Shown: in pieces, positions 52,569 to 63,490 of the stretch
Numbering within the stretch: the stretch's first letter is position 1
Layout: every line of letters begins with the position of its first letter
Source: JAEULH01 sp963746275
GTDB lineage: Bacteria; Pseudomonadota; Alphaproteobacteria; Rhodospirillales; Defluviicoccaceae
Direction of reading: 5' to 3'
Assembly: GCA_963746275.1 (NCBI GenBank)
Contig: CAVVAX010000014.1
Coordinates: 1 to 64,000 of the forward strand
DNA length: 64,000 nucleotides
The notes under the pieces: model-generated
Database searches by the model: none
Seen by the model: only the letters and a program-made list of their open reading frames with translations
Told to the model about the DNA's origin: nothing
Position numbers and translations under genes: made by a program

Positions 52569-53448
52569 CTACTCGCTCTCCGGCGGCAGGTAGCTCAGCG
52601 CCCGCGCGGCGAAGGCCTCGGCAACAGCGCCGCCTTCCACCAGCTCGGCGAGGACGTCGCCGACGGCGTAGCCGAGATCGCGCGAGTGCTCGTCGACGGC
52701 GGCGCCGATGAGCCAGCTCGAGCCCGGGATCTCCACCGGCGAGACGGTGAACGTCGCCGCGTTGCGAGCCGAGCCCCGCTTCGATCTCGGCGCGCGTGCC
52801 CAGTGCCGCTTGGACCTCGCCCCGCGCCAGGGCCTCCGCGGCGGCGACGCTGCTGGGGTAGTGGACGACGTTGTCGCGGAGCGCCCCGGCGAAGGCGCTG
52901 AGCAGGTAGGCATCGGCCAGCGTCGCGATCTCGACGCCGATGCGCCCGGTGCCGATGGCGTCGGGGTCGAGGCCGGCGCCGGCGACCTCCTCCGCCCCGG
53001 CCACCACCAGGTCCATCCGGGCGTAGGCGCCGAAGATCGCGACCAGCGTGTTGCGCATGGCGAAACGGCGATCGACGGGCACGTGCAGCATCACGTCGGC
53101 GACCCCGCCGCCGAGGTAGTGCCCCTTCCACACCGCGTTGCGCAGGTCGTCGTCGACGCTCTCGCCGGCGGTCACGGCCATGAACTCGACGCCGACGCCG
53201 AGCCGCGCCGCGATCGCCCGGCCGATGTCGACGTCGACGCCGCTGAAGCGGCCGTCGCGCACGTCGGAGAAGGGGGTGAAGTCGCGGTAGACGGCGATGC
53301 GGATCGTGCCGCTCTCGCGCACGTCGTCGAGCGGCCGCGCCGCCGCCGGCTCGCTCAGCCAGATCAAGCAAAGCAGGACCGCCGCCCCGGCCCGCCACCA
53401 CAGCCCAGCCTGCCACCACAGCCCGGCCTGCCGCCATAGCATCGTCAT
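52569..53448 (-). CDS. Quinoprotein-associated periplasmic binding protein (XoxJ/MoxJ-like), one frameshift
   Basis: About 293 residues. An unusual signal region containing three copies of LWxxAG is followed by AVLLCLIWLSEPAAA. The mature part is a family 3 solute-binding fold: SGTIRIAVYRDFTPFSDVRDG, GVDVDIGRAIAARLGV, and DVMLHVPVDRRFAMRN, which marks the quinoprotein dehydrogenase-associated group. A slip near 52770 precedes PVEIPGSSWLIGAAVDEHSRDL. Known: MoxJ/XoxJ proteins help assemble or activate PQQ alcohol dehydrogenases. It is upstream of pqqA and divergent from the aldehyde dehydrogenase. Confidence 0.83.
53386..53439. repeat. Tandem 18-bp repeat, three copies, inside a signal peptide
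   Basis: Three contiguous 18-base units (53386-53403, 53404-53421, 53422-53439), consensus CCCGGCCTGCCACCACAG, encoding LW(W/R)(Q/R)AG three times in the N-terminus of the XoxJ-like protein. Confidence 0.85.
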
Positions 53449-53600
53449 GACGCCACTTTCACCAGAGCGGGCCTACGACTTCAACCCGACGAAAGTCCGA
53501 TTTACGTGCGCGCACGCTACCCCCACATTGGCAAGAGACGGAACAAGAACACGCGCGGGTCCGCGCTATTGCGCGCCCGTTGATCGAAGGGAGGTGAACC

Positions 53601-55121
<1,521 letters not shown>

Positions 55122-55147
55122 AAGCACGTATTGTAGAAACAGGAGTA

Positions 55148-55235
55148 GTCGTCATTGCGAGGAGGCGAATGCCGACGAAGCAATCCAGAATACTTCATTC
55201 TGGATCGCCACGCCGCTACGCGCCTCGCGATGACG
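55148..55235. repeat. Family A palindromic repeat (copy 4)
   Basis: GTCGTCATTGCGAGGAGGC...GAAGCAATCCAGA...TCTGGATCGCCACGCCGC...CGCGATGACG, nearly identical to the copy at 11025. The 389-base gap 55122-55510 is mostly repeats. Confidence 0.8.
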
Positions 55236-55310
55236 ATTTCTTCTTCTGTCGCGTCGCCGAGATCGTCGCCTTCGCTAAGCCGCGCTTGTTCCGGTCGGCG
55301 ACGAAGACGT

Positions 55311-55431
55311 GGATCGCCGCAACACGTGCAGCGATGACGGAAATGGGCCAGCCCCCTCGTCCGTCACCCCCGGACTTGTTTTCCGGGGGTCCACGAAGAC
55401 GTGGATCGCCGCAACGAGTGCGGCGATGACG
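55311..55431. repeat. Two family B palindromes flanking a CCCCCGG hairpin
   Basis: GTGGATCGCCGCAAC...GATGACG appears twice (55311-55340 and 55401-55431), with ACCCCCGGACTTGTTTTCCGG and its opposite arm between them (about 55367-55392). Confidence 0.65.
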
Positions 55432-55510
55432 AAAAAGGCGACCGGACGCGCATGATGGGGTTAACGAAGACGCGCATCGCAGCGCCGCGCACTTTTACGA
55501 AGAGGAGCCC

Positions 55511-55888
55511 ATGGTTGAACGCGTGGTGGTGACGCCGGCTGCGGCCGAGGTGATCGAGCGGCTGAAGGCGATGCACGGGCCGCTGGCCTTCCACCAGTCG
55601 GGCGGCTGCTGCGACGGCAGCTCGCCGATGTGCTACCCCGAAGGAGAATTCCGCACCGGTAGCCAGGACGTCAGGCTCGGCTCCATCGCCGGCTGCGACT
55701 TCTTCATGGGCGTGGCTCAATTCGAGCTCTGGGCCCACACCCAGCTCATCATCGACGTCGTTCCGGGCCGCGGCGCCGGCTTCTCGCTGGAGGCGCCGGA
55801 AGGGGTGCGCTTCCTCACCCGCGGCCGGGTCTTCAGCGACGACGAGGTCGCCGAGCTGGACCGCGCGGAGGCGCTTTCGGGGTCTTGA
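55511..55888 (+). CDS. DUF779 family protein
   Basis: 125 residues, intact. Diagnostic segments: HGPLAFHQSGGCCDGSSPMCYPEGEF and FFMGVAQFELWAHTQLIIDVV, with CC and C residues that could bind metal. DUF779 genes nearly always accompany ExaC/AdhE-type aldehyde dehydrogenases; the function is not established. GAGGAGCCC precedes the start. Confidence 0.92.
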   Translation: MVERVVVTPAAAEVIERLKAMHGPLAFHQSGGCCDGSSPMCYPEGEFRTGSQDVRLGSIAGCDFFMGVAQFELWAHTQLIIDVVPGRGAGFSLEAPEGVRFLTRGRVFSDDEVAELDRAEALSGS

Positions 55889-55915
55889 CCCTGCGTACGG
55901 GAGGGCGAGGGCGCT

Positions 55916-56293
55916 TCAGCGGGAGCGGCAGAGGATCTCGCGGCTGCCGGTCACGGTGACCGTGCGCCCCCACGGGGTGTAGATCTGGCAGAGTTGGCGC
56001 GGGTCGGACGTCCACCACAGCCGGGCGGTGACGCCGGTTGCGTCGTCGCCGGCGCCATCCCGGCCGGCCTCCACCCGGACGGGCTCGGCGCCCACAGGCA
56101 CGGTGAGTGCCGGTGCGCCGGGCAGGGCCACCTTGACCGGATGTTCGGACCGGTTCTCGATGTCGAGCCAAGTCCCGTCGACCGCCACCGCCGTCCGGCC
56201 GGGCGCCGTCGCCGCCACGGTGCCGGCGACGATCGCGGCCAGCATCACGCCGCGAACCCCGCTTCCGCCGCTGTCTGACCAACCTCTGCCCAT
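55916..56293 (-). CDS. Hypothetical exported protein
   Basis: 125 residues. A hydrophobic stretch VMLAAIVAGTVAATAPG (about residues 16-32) may be a signal peptide. The rest is beta-rich: VDGTWLDIENRSEHPVKVALPG, LWWTSDPRQLCQIYTPWGRTVTV, ending ILCRSR with two cysteines that could pair. I recognise no family. It sits on the minus strand inside the PQQ region, convergent with DUF779 and divergent from the binding-protein gene. Confidence 0.55.
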   Translation of the reverse strand: MGRGWSDSGGSGVRGVMLAAIVAGTVAATAPGRTAVAVDGTWLDIENRSEHPVKVALPGAPALTVPVGAEPVRVEAGRDGAGDDATGVTARLWWTSDPRQLCQIYTPWGRTVTVTGSREILCRSR

Positions 56294-56426
56294 TCGCAGT
56301 CTCCGTCAGCGATTATGCCGCGCGGCCCGCCGGCCCGGCACTCGACTTTGGTCCGATTGACCCGCCGTTGCGAGCCGCTGCTACAGTTTCCTCAGCTTGA
56401 ATCGAGCAACGGGGGCACCGGGAGGC

Positions 56427-57617
56427 ATGATCCGCGGGGCGGCGCACTACGCCATGGCGTTCGGGTCGGTGGCCGTGTTCATCCTCGCCGCAGCGGGCAG
56501 CGGCGAGGCGGCCGGGCCGCAGCCGGTCGCAGGAGGTCCGCGTCGGTTACCTCTCGCGGCCGTGGCCATGCCGCCGGGCCTGTCCACCCTGGAGGTGGCG
56601 CCCGAGGACGATGGCCTGCAGGGCGCGCGCCTCGCCATCGCCGACAACAACACCACCGGCCGGTTCACCGGCCATCACTTCACGCTCGCGGAAAGCGTCC
56701 TGGCCGAGGAGGGCGATGTCGCCGCGGCCTTCAAGGCCCTTGGCGCGGTTTACGCCGTCTCGACGCTGAACGGCGAGGGCCTCGACCAGCTCCTCGCTGC
56801 CGCCGGCGGTAACGACGCGCTCATCTTCAATGCCGGCGCCGCCGACGACCGCTTCCGCGGCACGACTGCCGACGCAATCTCCTGCACACGCTGCCGAGCC
56901 GGGCGATGCTGGCCGACGCGCTGGGCCAGTACCTGGTGCGCAAGACCTGGAAGCGCTGGTTCTTGGTCACCGGGCCGGCCGAGGGGGACGCGCTGTTCGC
57001 CGAGGCCGTACGCCGCGCCGCCGGCCGCTTCGGCGGGCGGATCGTCGCCGAGAAGACGTGGTCGGAGCAGCTCGACATCCGCCGCACCGCCGAGGCCGAG
57101 GTGCCGGTCTTCACCCAGGTGGCGGACCACGACGTGCTGATCGTCGCCGACGAGGTCGGGCGGTTCGGCGAGTACCTGCCGTACCGGACCTGGGAGCCGC
57201 GCCCCGTCGCCGGCACCCAGGGGCTGGTGCCGGTGGCCTGGGACCGCAGCCTGGAGCAGTGGGGGGCGCTGCAGCTCCAGTCGCGCTTTCGCCGCCAGGC
57301 GGGGCGGGCGATGACGGCGATCGACTACGCCGCCTGGGCGGCGATCCGCTCCATCGGCGAGGCCGCGAGCCGCGCGCCGCTCGTCCGATTTCGCCGCCAT
57401 CGCCGGCTACATCCGCGGCGACGCCTTCGAGTTCGCCGGCTTCAAGGGCCTGTCCCTGTCCTACCGCGCCTGGGACGGACAGCTCCGCCAGCCCATCCCG
57501 CTGGTCACCGCCCGCGCCGTCGTCTCCATGTCGCCGCAAGAGGGCTTCCTCCACCCGAAGACGGCGCTCGACACCCTCGGCCACGACCGCCCGGAAAGCG
57601 AGTGCCGCCATGACTAG
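56427..57617 (+). CDS. PQQ-system ABC transporter substrate-binding protein (TIGR03863-like), two frameshifts
   Basis: About 396 residues. The start after a GGGAGGC site gives a signal peptide (YAMAFGSVAVFILAAAGSGEAAG). The mature protein has a periplasmic-binding type 1 fold: DDGLQGARLAIADNNTTGRFTG, ALIFNAGAADDRFRG, then, after a slip near 56878, LPSRAMLADALGQYLVRKTWKRW and HDVLIVADEVGRFGEYLPYRTW. A second slip near 57386 precedes AIAGYIRGDAFEFAGFKG. This family is tied to PQQ-dependent alcohol dehydrogenase systems. The stop overlaps the beta-propeller start. Confidence 0.83.
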
Positions 57618-58579
57618 GTTCGCCACTCGCCCTGGCTCTGTGCCCTGCTCGCCGCCGTCCCGGCGGCGCGGGCGGAGACCGTCATCGTCTCCAACGAGCG
57701 CGACAACACGCTCTCGGTCATCGACGGCCAGACCCTCGACGGTGACCCAGACCGTGCCGGTGGGTCGCCGGCCGCGCGGCATCACGCTCAGCGCCGACGG
57801 CTCCAGGCTCTACGTCTGCGCCAGCGACGACGACCGCATCGAGATCTACGACACTGCCTCCATGGCCAAGCTGGGCGAGATCCCGTCGGGGATCGACCCG
57901 GAGCAGTTCGTCCTGCATCCCGGACGACCGCCAGCTCTACATCGCCAACGAGAACGACGACGTCGTCACCGTCGTCGACACCGCGTTCCGCCACGTCATC
58001 GGCCAGATCGACGTCGGCGTCGAGCCGGAGGGGATGGCCGTCAGCCCGGACGGCCGGATCGTCATCAACACCTCCGAGACGACCAACATGGTCCACTGGA
58101 TCGACACCGCGAGCCTGACCCTGATCGACAACACCCTGGTCGACCAGCGGCCGCGCGACGGCGTCTTCACCCGCGACGGCAAGACGCTGTGGGTCTCATC
58201 CGAGATCGGCGGCACCGTCGCCGTCATCGACGTCGACAGCCGTGAGGCGATCAAGACCATCTCCTTTCGCATCGGCGGCATCTCCGCCGACCGCATCCAG
58301 CCGGTCGGCATCGAGCTCACCAGGGACGGCCGCTACGCCTTCGTCGCCCTCGGCCCGGCCAACCACGTCGCCGTCGTCGACGCCCGGACCTACGAGGTCC
58401 TCGACTACCTGCTCGTCGGCCGCCGCGTCTGGCACCTGGCGCTGAACGGCGACGAGACGCGGCTGTATACGACCAACGGTGTCAGCGGCGACGTCACCGT
58501 CATCGACGTCGGCCGGCTGGAGCCGGTCAAGTCGATCCGGGTCGGCCGTTATCCCTGGGGCGTCGTGGTAAAACCGTAG
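57610..58579 (+). CDS. PQQ-associated YVTN beta-propeller protein (TIGR03866-like), frameshifted
   Basis: About 323 residues. A signal peptide is followed by repeated blades of the YVTN type: TVIVSNERDNTLSVIDG, RPRGITLSADGSRLYVCASDDDRIEIYD, VEPEGMAVSPDGRIVINTSETT, and the last blade NGVSGDVTVIDVG. Slips near 57630, 57740 and 57925 are needed; the C-terminal 180 residues are in one clean frame. It is probably periplasmic; the role is unknown but constant in PQQ-alcohol clusters. Confidence 0.83.
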
Positions 58580-58581
58580 AA

Positions 58582-58739
58582 CTGTTTGCTGTCGATGATC
58601 AGCCCAACCCTGTCATTGCGACGGAGACGCAGCGGACGAAGCAGATCCGGCTACAGCGTTCTTCTGGACCGCGCACGCCGCTTGCGCGGCTCGCGATGAC
58701 GCTGTTTCTTCTGAGCACTTTCGCTTTAACAGCAAACAG
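58582..58739. repeat. Element with 11-bp terminal inverted repeats containing family A copy 5
   Basis: CTGTTTGCTGT (58582-58592) and ACAGCAAACAG (58729-58739) are perfect inverted repeats. Between them lies a diverged family A palindrome (about 58611-58701, GTCATTGCGACGGAGACGC...GCGGCTCGCGATGACG). Confidence 0.6.
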
Positions 58740-58765
58740 CGTTGCCGCGTCCTAGTCTGAACGAC

Positions 58766-59536
58766 ATGGCCGATGCTTCGGATCCGACCCTGACGCGCGC
58801 GCTGGCGCTCGAGGCGTGTCGTTCTCCTACGGCGGCCGGTTCGGCCTCGACCGACTGAGCCTCGGCATCGCGCCCGGCGTCTTCACCGCGCTCCTCGGCC
58901 CCAACGGCGCCGGCAAGACGACGCTGTTCTCGCTCATCGCCCGCCTGTTCGAGCCCGGCGAGGGCCGCATCCTGGTCTCGGGCTTCGATCTTCGCCGCCG
59001 GCCGAACCGGGCGCTGGCGCGCCTCGGCATCGTCTTCCAGCAGCCCACCCTCGACCTCGACCTCACCGTCGACCAGAACCTGCGCTACGCCGCGAGGCTC
59101 CATGGCCTGGCCGGCCGGACGCGCGCGCGAGCGGATCGAGGCGCTGCTGGAGCGGATGGAGCTCGCCGGGCGAAGCCGCGAGCGGGTTCGCGCGCTGAGC
59201 GGCGGCTTGCGCCGGCGCGTCGAGCTCGTTCGTGCGTTGCTTCATGAGCCGCCGGTGCTGCTGCTCGACGAGCCCACCGTCGGCCTCGACGTGCCGAGCC
59301 GCACCCGCATCGTCGACGACGTACACGCGCTGGCCGCCGGCGGCATCGCCGTGTTGTGGGCGACGCATCTGGTCGACGAGGTGCTGGCCGGCGACCGCGT
59401 CGTCGTCATGCATCAAGGCGCAATCCGGGCCGATGGCGAGCGCGACGACCTGCTCCGCGCCCATGGCGCCGGCTCCATGGCCGAGGCCTTTGCTGCGCTC
59501 GCCGGCGGTGGCGGGGCGACGGAGGTTACGGCGTGA
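58766..59536 (+). CDS. PQQ-system ABC transporter ATP-binding protein (TIGR03864-like), two frameshifts
   Basis: About 257 residues. After MADASDPTLTRALALEA one slip leads into VSFSYGGRFGLDRLSLGIAPG. Walker A is LLGPNGAGKTT, Q-loop IVFQQPTLDLDLTVDQNL. A second slip near 59120 precedes the signature ALSGGLRRRVELVRALL and Walker B LLLDEPTVGLD, with the switch His in WATHLVDEV. It drives the adjacent permease. The stop overlaps the permease GTG (GTGA). Confidence 0.87.
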
Positions 59537-60348
59537 CGGCGAGGGGCTGGCTGATCTGCCTCTGGGGCATCGTGATCCGCGAGGTCCTGCGCTTCCTGCA
59601 TCAGCGCGAGCGCTTCTTCGCCGCCCTGGTGCGCCCGCTGGTCTGGCTGCTGGTCTTCGCCGCCGGTTTTCGCGCCGCTCTCGGCATCGCCATCATGCCG
59701 CCCTACCAGACCTACATCACCTACGAGGTCTACATCGTCCCCGGCCTCATCGGCATGATCCAGCTCTTCAACGGCATGCAGAGCTCGCTCTCGATGGTCT
59801 ACGACCGCGAGATGGGCAGCATGAAGATCCTGCTGATGACGCCGCTGCCGCGCTGGTACCTGCTCACCTGCAAGCTCCTCGCCGGCACGGGCGTCTCGCT
59901 GATCCAGGTCTACGCCTTCCTCGCCGTCGCCTGGGCCTTCGACATCCGCTTCGCCGCCGTGGGCTACCTTGCCGTGGCGCCGGCGCTGGTCGTCTGCGGG
60001 CTGATGCTGGGCGCCATCGGCCTCCTGCTCTCCTCGCTGATCCGCCAGCTCGAGAACTTCGCCGGGGTGATGAACTTCGTCATCTTCCCGATGTTCTTCC
60101 TCTCCAGCGCCCTCTATCCGCTGTGGAAGCTGGAGGAGGCGAGCCGGGTGCTGCCTTGGGTCGCGAGGCTCAACCCGTTCACCCATGCCGTCGAACTGAT
60201 CCGCTTCGCCCTCTATGGCCAGCTCAACGCCCAGGCGCTCGCCATCACCCTCGGCGCACTCGCTTTCTTCCTCTCTCTGGCGATCCTCGGCTACAGCCCG
60301 GCGAAGGGGCTGATGCGGCGGCGGGCAGGCGGCGACGCGGCGGGCTGA
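59533..60348 (+). CDS. PQQ-system ABC transporter permease (TIGR03861/PedC-like)
   Basis: 271 residues from GTG, intact. An ABC-2 type permease with six hydrophobic segments. Segments VPGLIGMIQLFNGMQSSLSMVYDREMGSMKILLMTPLPRWYLL and NFVIFPMFFLSSALYPLW are typical of this group. With the ATPase it forms an exporter-type transporter of unknown substrate found in alcohol-oxidation clusters (ped/exa/xox). Confidence 0.9.
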   Translation: MTARGWLICLWGIVIREVLRFLHQRERFFAALVRPLVWLLVFAAGFRAALGIAIMPPYQTYITYEVYIVPGLIGMIQLFNGMQSSLSMVYDREMGSMKILLMTPLPRWYLLTCKLLAGTGVSLIQVYAFLAVAWAFDIRFAAVGYLAVAPALVVCGLMLGAIGLLLSSLIRQLENFAGVMNFVIFPMFFLSSALYPLWKLEEASRVLPWVARLNPFTHAVELIRFALYGQLNAQALAITLGALAFFLSLAILGYSPAKGLMRRRAGGDAAG

Positions 60349-60372
60349 GCAGCGGGCGGCCCGGCGTGCGCG

Positions 60373-61221
60373 TCACGGCGCCGGCTCGGCCGGCGCGCTG
60401 GCCGGCGGCTCCGGCTTCTTCTCGTGCAGATGCGCCCAGACCTCGCGCTTGAGCGCGATCAGCATCAGCGTCAGCAGGAACAGGAAGACGACGACCCGCG
60501 AGCCGATGCTGTGGCGGATCTCGCGGTGCGGATCGGCGGCCCAGGCGAGGAACTCGGTCACGTCCCGGGCCATCTGGGTTACGGTCGCGGGCGTGCCGTC
60601 GTCGAACTCGACGAGATCGTCCTCCAGCACCGCCTCCATCCCGGTCTGCTGCCCCGGCGCATAGCGGTTGAAGTGCATGCCGGGAGTGAGCCGGGCACCG
60701 GCCGGAGCCTCTTCGTAGCCGATGAGGAAGGCGTAGAGATAGTCGGTGCCGTCGCGCCTGGCCTTGGTGATCAGCGACAGGTCCGGCGGGTACATGCCCT
60801 TGTTGGCGTGCTGCGCTGCCTGCTTGTTGGCGAAGCGCGAGACGATCCGGTCCGCGGGCCTCGCCGGCCGGCGGACCATCTTGCCTTCCTCGTTGGGCCC
60901 GTCCTCGACCTTGAACTGGGCAGCCAGCGCCTTGATGTTCTCGGGCGTGAAGCCTACGCCAAGGGCCGAGAGGTCGCGGTAGGCGACATGGCGCAGCGAA
61001 TGGCAGCCCGAGCAGGCATCCATGTAGACCAGGAAGCCGCGCCTGAGCGCCGCCTGGTCGTAGCGGCCGAGGATGCCGGAGAAGGACCAGAGCGGGCTCG
61101 GCAGCTCCGGCCGCTCGCCGCCGTCGGCGCGGCCGGGCGAGACTGCGAGCGAGGAGGCCATCGCTGCTGCCATGGCGGTCGCAGCGAGAGCGCGGCGGAT
61201 GACGTGGCTAATGGCGTTCAT
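60373..61221 (-). CDS. petC: Cytochrome c1 of the bc1 complex
   Basis: 282 residues. Signal peptide (ALAATAMAAAMASSLAVSPGRA), haem-binding CSGCH near residue 72, distal Met region PAGARLTPGMHFNRYAPGQQ, and a C-terminal membrane anchor VVVFLFLLTLMLIALKREVW. It accepts electrons from the Rieske protein and passes them to soluble cytochrome c. Its start overlaps the petB stop (ATGA). Confidence 0.95.
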   Translation of the reverse strand: MNAISHVIRRALAATAMAAAMASSLAVSPGRADGGERPELPSPLWSFSGILGRYDQAALRRGFLVYMDACSGCHSLRHVAYRDLSALGVGFTPENIKALAAQFKVEDGPNEEGKMVRRPARPADRIVSRFANKQAAQHANKGMYPPDLSLITKARRDGTDYLYAFLIGYEEAPAGARLTPGMHFNRYAPGQQTGMEAVLEDDLVEFDDGTPATVTQMARDVTEFLAWAADPHREIRHSIGSRVVVFLFLLTLMLIALKREVWAHLHEKKPEPPASAPAEPAP

Positions 61222-62501
61222 GACGCAACTCGTTCGCGCAGAGCCGGGGCGACATCCAACGGTCCCGCCGCCACCGGCTCAAGCACCGGCTTGCTGATGC
61301 TGTAAGGCAGCGGCCGCGGCCGCTCGACGAAGCCGAGCACCGGCAGCAGTACGACGAAGTGGAAGAAGTAGTAGGCGGTGGCCACCCGGCTGATGGTGAG
61401 GAAGATGCCCTCGGGGAGCTGCTTGCCACACCAGCCGAGCACCAGGCAGTTGGCGACGAGCACCCAGAAGAGGACGCGGTAGATCGGCCGGAAGCGGGCG
61501 CTGCGCACCTTCGAGGTGTCGAGCCAGGGAACGAGGAACCAGACCAAGGTCGCGCCGAACATCGCGATCACACCGGCGAGCTTGGCCGGGATCGGGCCGA
61601 TGTCGGGGACGGCGCGGAGGATCGCGTAATAGGGCAGGAAGTACCACTCGGGGACGATGTGCTCGGGCGTGACCAGCGGATCGGCGGGAATGAAGTTGTC
61701 CGGCTCGCTCAGCACATCCGGATAGAAGAACACGAGAACCGCGAAGACAAAGGCGAAGGCGGACAGCCCGACCATGTCCTTCACCGTGTAGTACGGGTGG
61801 AACGGGATTGCGTCCTGCGGACCCTTCATGTCGACGCCGAGCGGGTTGTTGGACCGCGTCGTGTGCAGCGCGATCAGATGCGCGCCGACGATGGCGAAGA
61901 TCACGAACGGCAGCAGGTAGTGCAGGGCGAAGAAGCGGTTCAGCGTCGGGTTGTCGACGGCGTAACCTCCCCACAGCCAGGTGGTGATGCTCTCGCCGAT
62001 GCCGGGAACCGCCGTGAACAGGTTGGTGATCACCGTCGCCGCCCAGAAGCTCATCTGCCCCCAGACCAGCACATAGCCCATGAACGCGGTCGCCATCATC
62101 ACGAAGAAGATCAGGCAGCCGGTGAGCCAGGTGAGCTCGCGCGGGCTCTTGTAGGAGCCGTAGTAGAAGCCGCGGAAGATGTGGATGTAGACGCAGGCGA
62201 AGAACAGCGACGAGCCGGTCTGGTGGACGTAGCGCATCAGCCAGCCGTAGTTGACGTCGCGCATGATCCGCTCGACGCTGTCGAACGCGTCAGTCACATT
62301 CGGCTGGTACTGCATGGCGAGGAAGATGCCGCTGAAGGTCATCACCAGCAGGATCACCCCGGCGATGGAGCCGAAGTTCCACCAGTAGTTCAGGTTCACC
62401 GGCATGGGGTATTCGTAGAGCTGGTGATGCGCCGCCGTGAACATCGGAAAACGGGCGTCGATCCAGCGGACCAGGCCGTTCTGCCAGCGATGGGCTGCCA
62501 T
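61218..62501 (-). CDS. petB: Cytochrome b of the bc1 complex
   Basis: 427 residues, intact, starting MAAHRWQNGLVRWIDARFP. Eight-helix b-type core with two haem-ligating His pairs (around RYVHQTGSSLFF/IHIFRGFYYG and the second helix pair with VGAHLIALHTTRSNNP), Q-site PEWYFLPYYAILRA and GIGESITTWLWGGYAV. It oxidises quinol and reduces quinone in the Q cycle. Middle gene of the petABC operon. Confidence 0.95.
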   Translation of the reverse strand: MAAHRWQNGLVRWIDARFPMFTAAHHQLYEYPMPVNLNYWWNFGSIAGVILLVMTFSGIFLAMQYQPNVTDAFDSVERIMRDVNYGWLMRYVHQTGSSLFFACVYIHIFRGFYYGSYKSPRELTWLTGCLIFFVMMATAFMGYVLVWGQMSFWAATVITNLFTAVPGIGESITTWLWGGYAVDNPTLNRFFALHYLLPFVIFAIVGAHLIALHTTRSNNPLGVDMKGPQDAIPFHPYYTVKDMVGLSAFAFVFAVLVFFYPDVLSEPDNFIPADPLVTPEHIVPEWYFLPYYAILRAVPDIGPIPAKLAGVIAMFGATLVWFLVPWLDTSKVRSARFRPIYRVLFWVLVANCLVLGWCGKQLPEGIFLTISRVATAYYFFHFVVLLPVLGFVERPRPLPYSISKPVLEPVAAGPLDVAPALRERVAS

Positions 62502-62511
62502 CGTCGCCTCC

Positions 62512-63165
62512 TCAGCCGATCCGGATGCGGTGGTCGTCGAGGAAGGCGTACTCGGGGATCTCCAGGTTGTTCGGCGCCGGCCCTTTCCGGATCCGCCCGG
62601 AGGTGTCGAAGTGCGAGCCGTGACAGGGGCAGAACCAGCCCTGGTACTCGCCGCGCGGGTCGGTCGGCCGCTGGCCGCGGGGCACGCAGCCGAGGTGGTT
62701 GCAGACACCGACGACGACCAGCCACTGCGGCTTGGGCGCGCGCTCGACGTCGCTCGCCGGGTCGGGAAGGTCGGCGCCGTCGCCGGCCCTCGCGGCCGCG
62801 ATCTCGGCCTCGGTGCGGTGGCGGATGAAGATGGGCTTGCCCCGCCAGACGACGGTGATGCTCTGGCCCTCTTCGATCGGCGCCAGATCCACCTCGGTCG
62901 AGGCCAGCGCCTGCACGTCCGCCGCCGGGTTGAGGCTGTCGATGAACGGCCAGACGAAGAAGTTCAGGCCGGCGAAGCCGGTGGCGACGCTGGTCAGGAA
63001 CAGGAACTGCCGCCGGCCCCAGCCGGGCTCCACTGGCCCGAGATCGGCCATGTAGCGGGTGTCGAGCAGTTCCTGAACCCGAGCGACCTCGCCGTCGTGT
63101 CCCGCCCGCTGCTCGCGGTTCCGAGGCGGAGGGTCGGGCGGCAGCCGCTTGTCTGCCGTGCCCAT
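62512..63165 (-). CDS. petA: Rieske iron-sulfur protein of the bc1 complex
   Basis: 217 residues, intact. An N-terminal twin-arginine type anchor GRRQFLFLTSVATGFAGLNFFVWPF is followed by the soluble domain with CNHLGCVP and CPCHGSHFD, the [2Fe-2S] ligands. First gene of petABC; the upstream gap 63166-63490 separates it from the divergent cytochrome c550 gene and should hold both promoters, though no clear match was found. Confidence 0.95.
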   Translation of the reverse strand: MGTADKRLPPDPPPRNREQRAGHDGEVARVQELLDTRYMADLGPVEPGWGRRQFLFLTSVATGFAGLNFFVWPFIDSLNPAADVQALASTEVDLAPIEEGQSITVVWRGKPIFIRHRTEAEIAAARAGDGADLPDPASDVERAPKPQWLVVVGVCNHLGCVPRGQRPTDPRGEYQGWFCPCHGSHFDTSGRIRKGPAPNNLEIPEYAFLDDHRIRIG

Positions 63166-63490
63166 CGTTAGCCTCCCTGGCGTCGTTGCTTGCCGCTGCG
63201 CGCGGCGCGGCATGACGAGGCCGCCGCGCCGAGGCCGCCGTCTTGTCCTGGATCGGCTTGCCGGGAAGGCTAGCAGCCACCCGTTTGCGGCCGCAATTCG
63301 CTCAAGGTCGCACGAACAGACGGAGAACATCCGGCACCCGCGACGGATCACAGCGGCGTGTTGCCTTTCGTTCCTTAGACCTAGTGTCAATTGTCCCGCG
63401 TCCTCCACCGTTGTTAGCCTTCGGATCGACGTGAAAAACAAGAAGCACGGCCGCCGCTCGAAAAGGCGGCGGATCGGGAGGCGGAAACGA

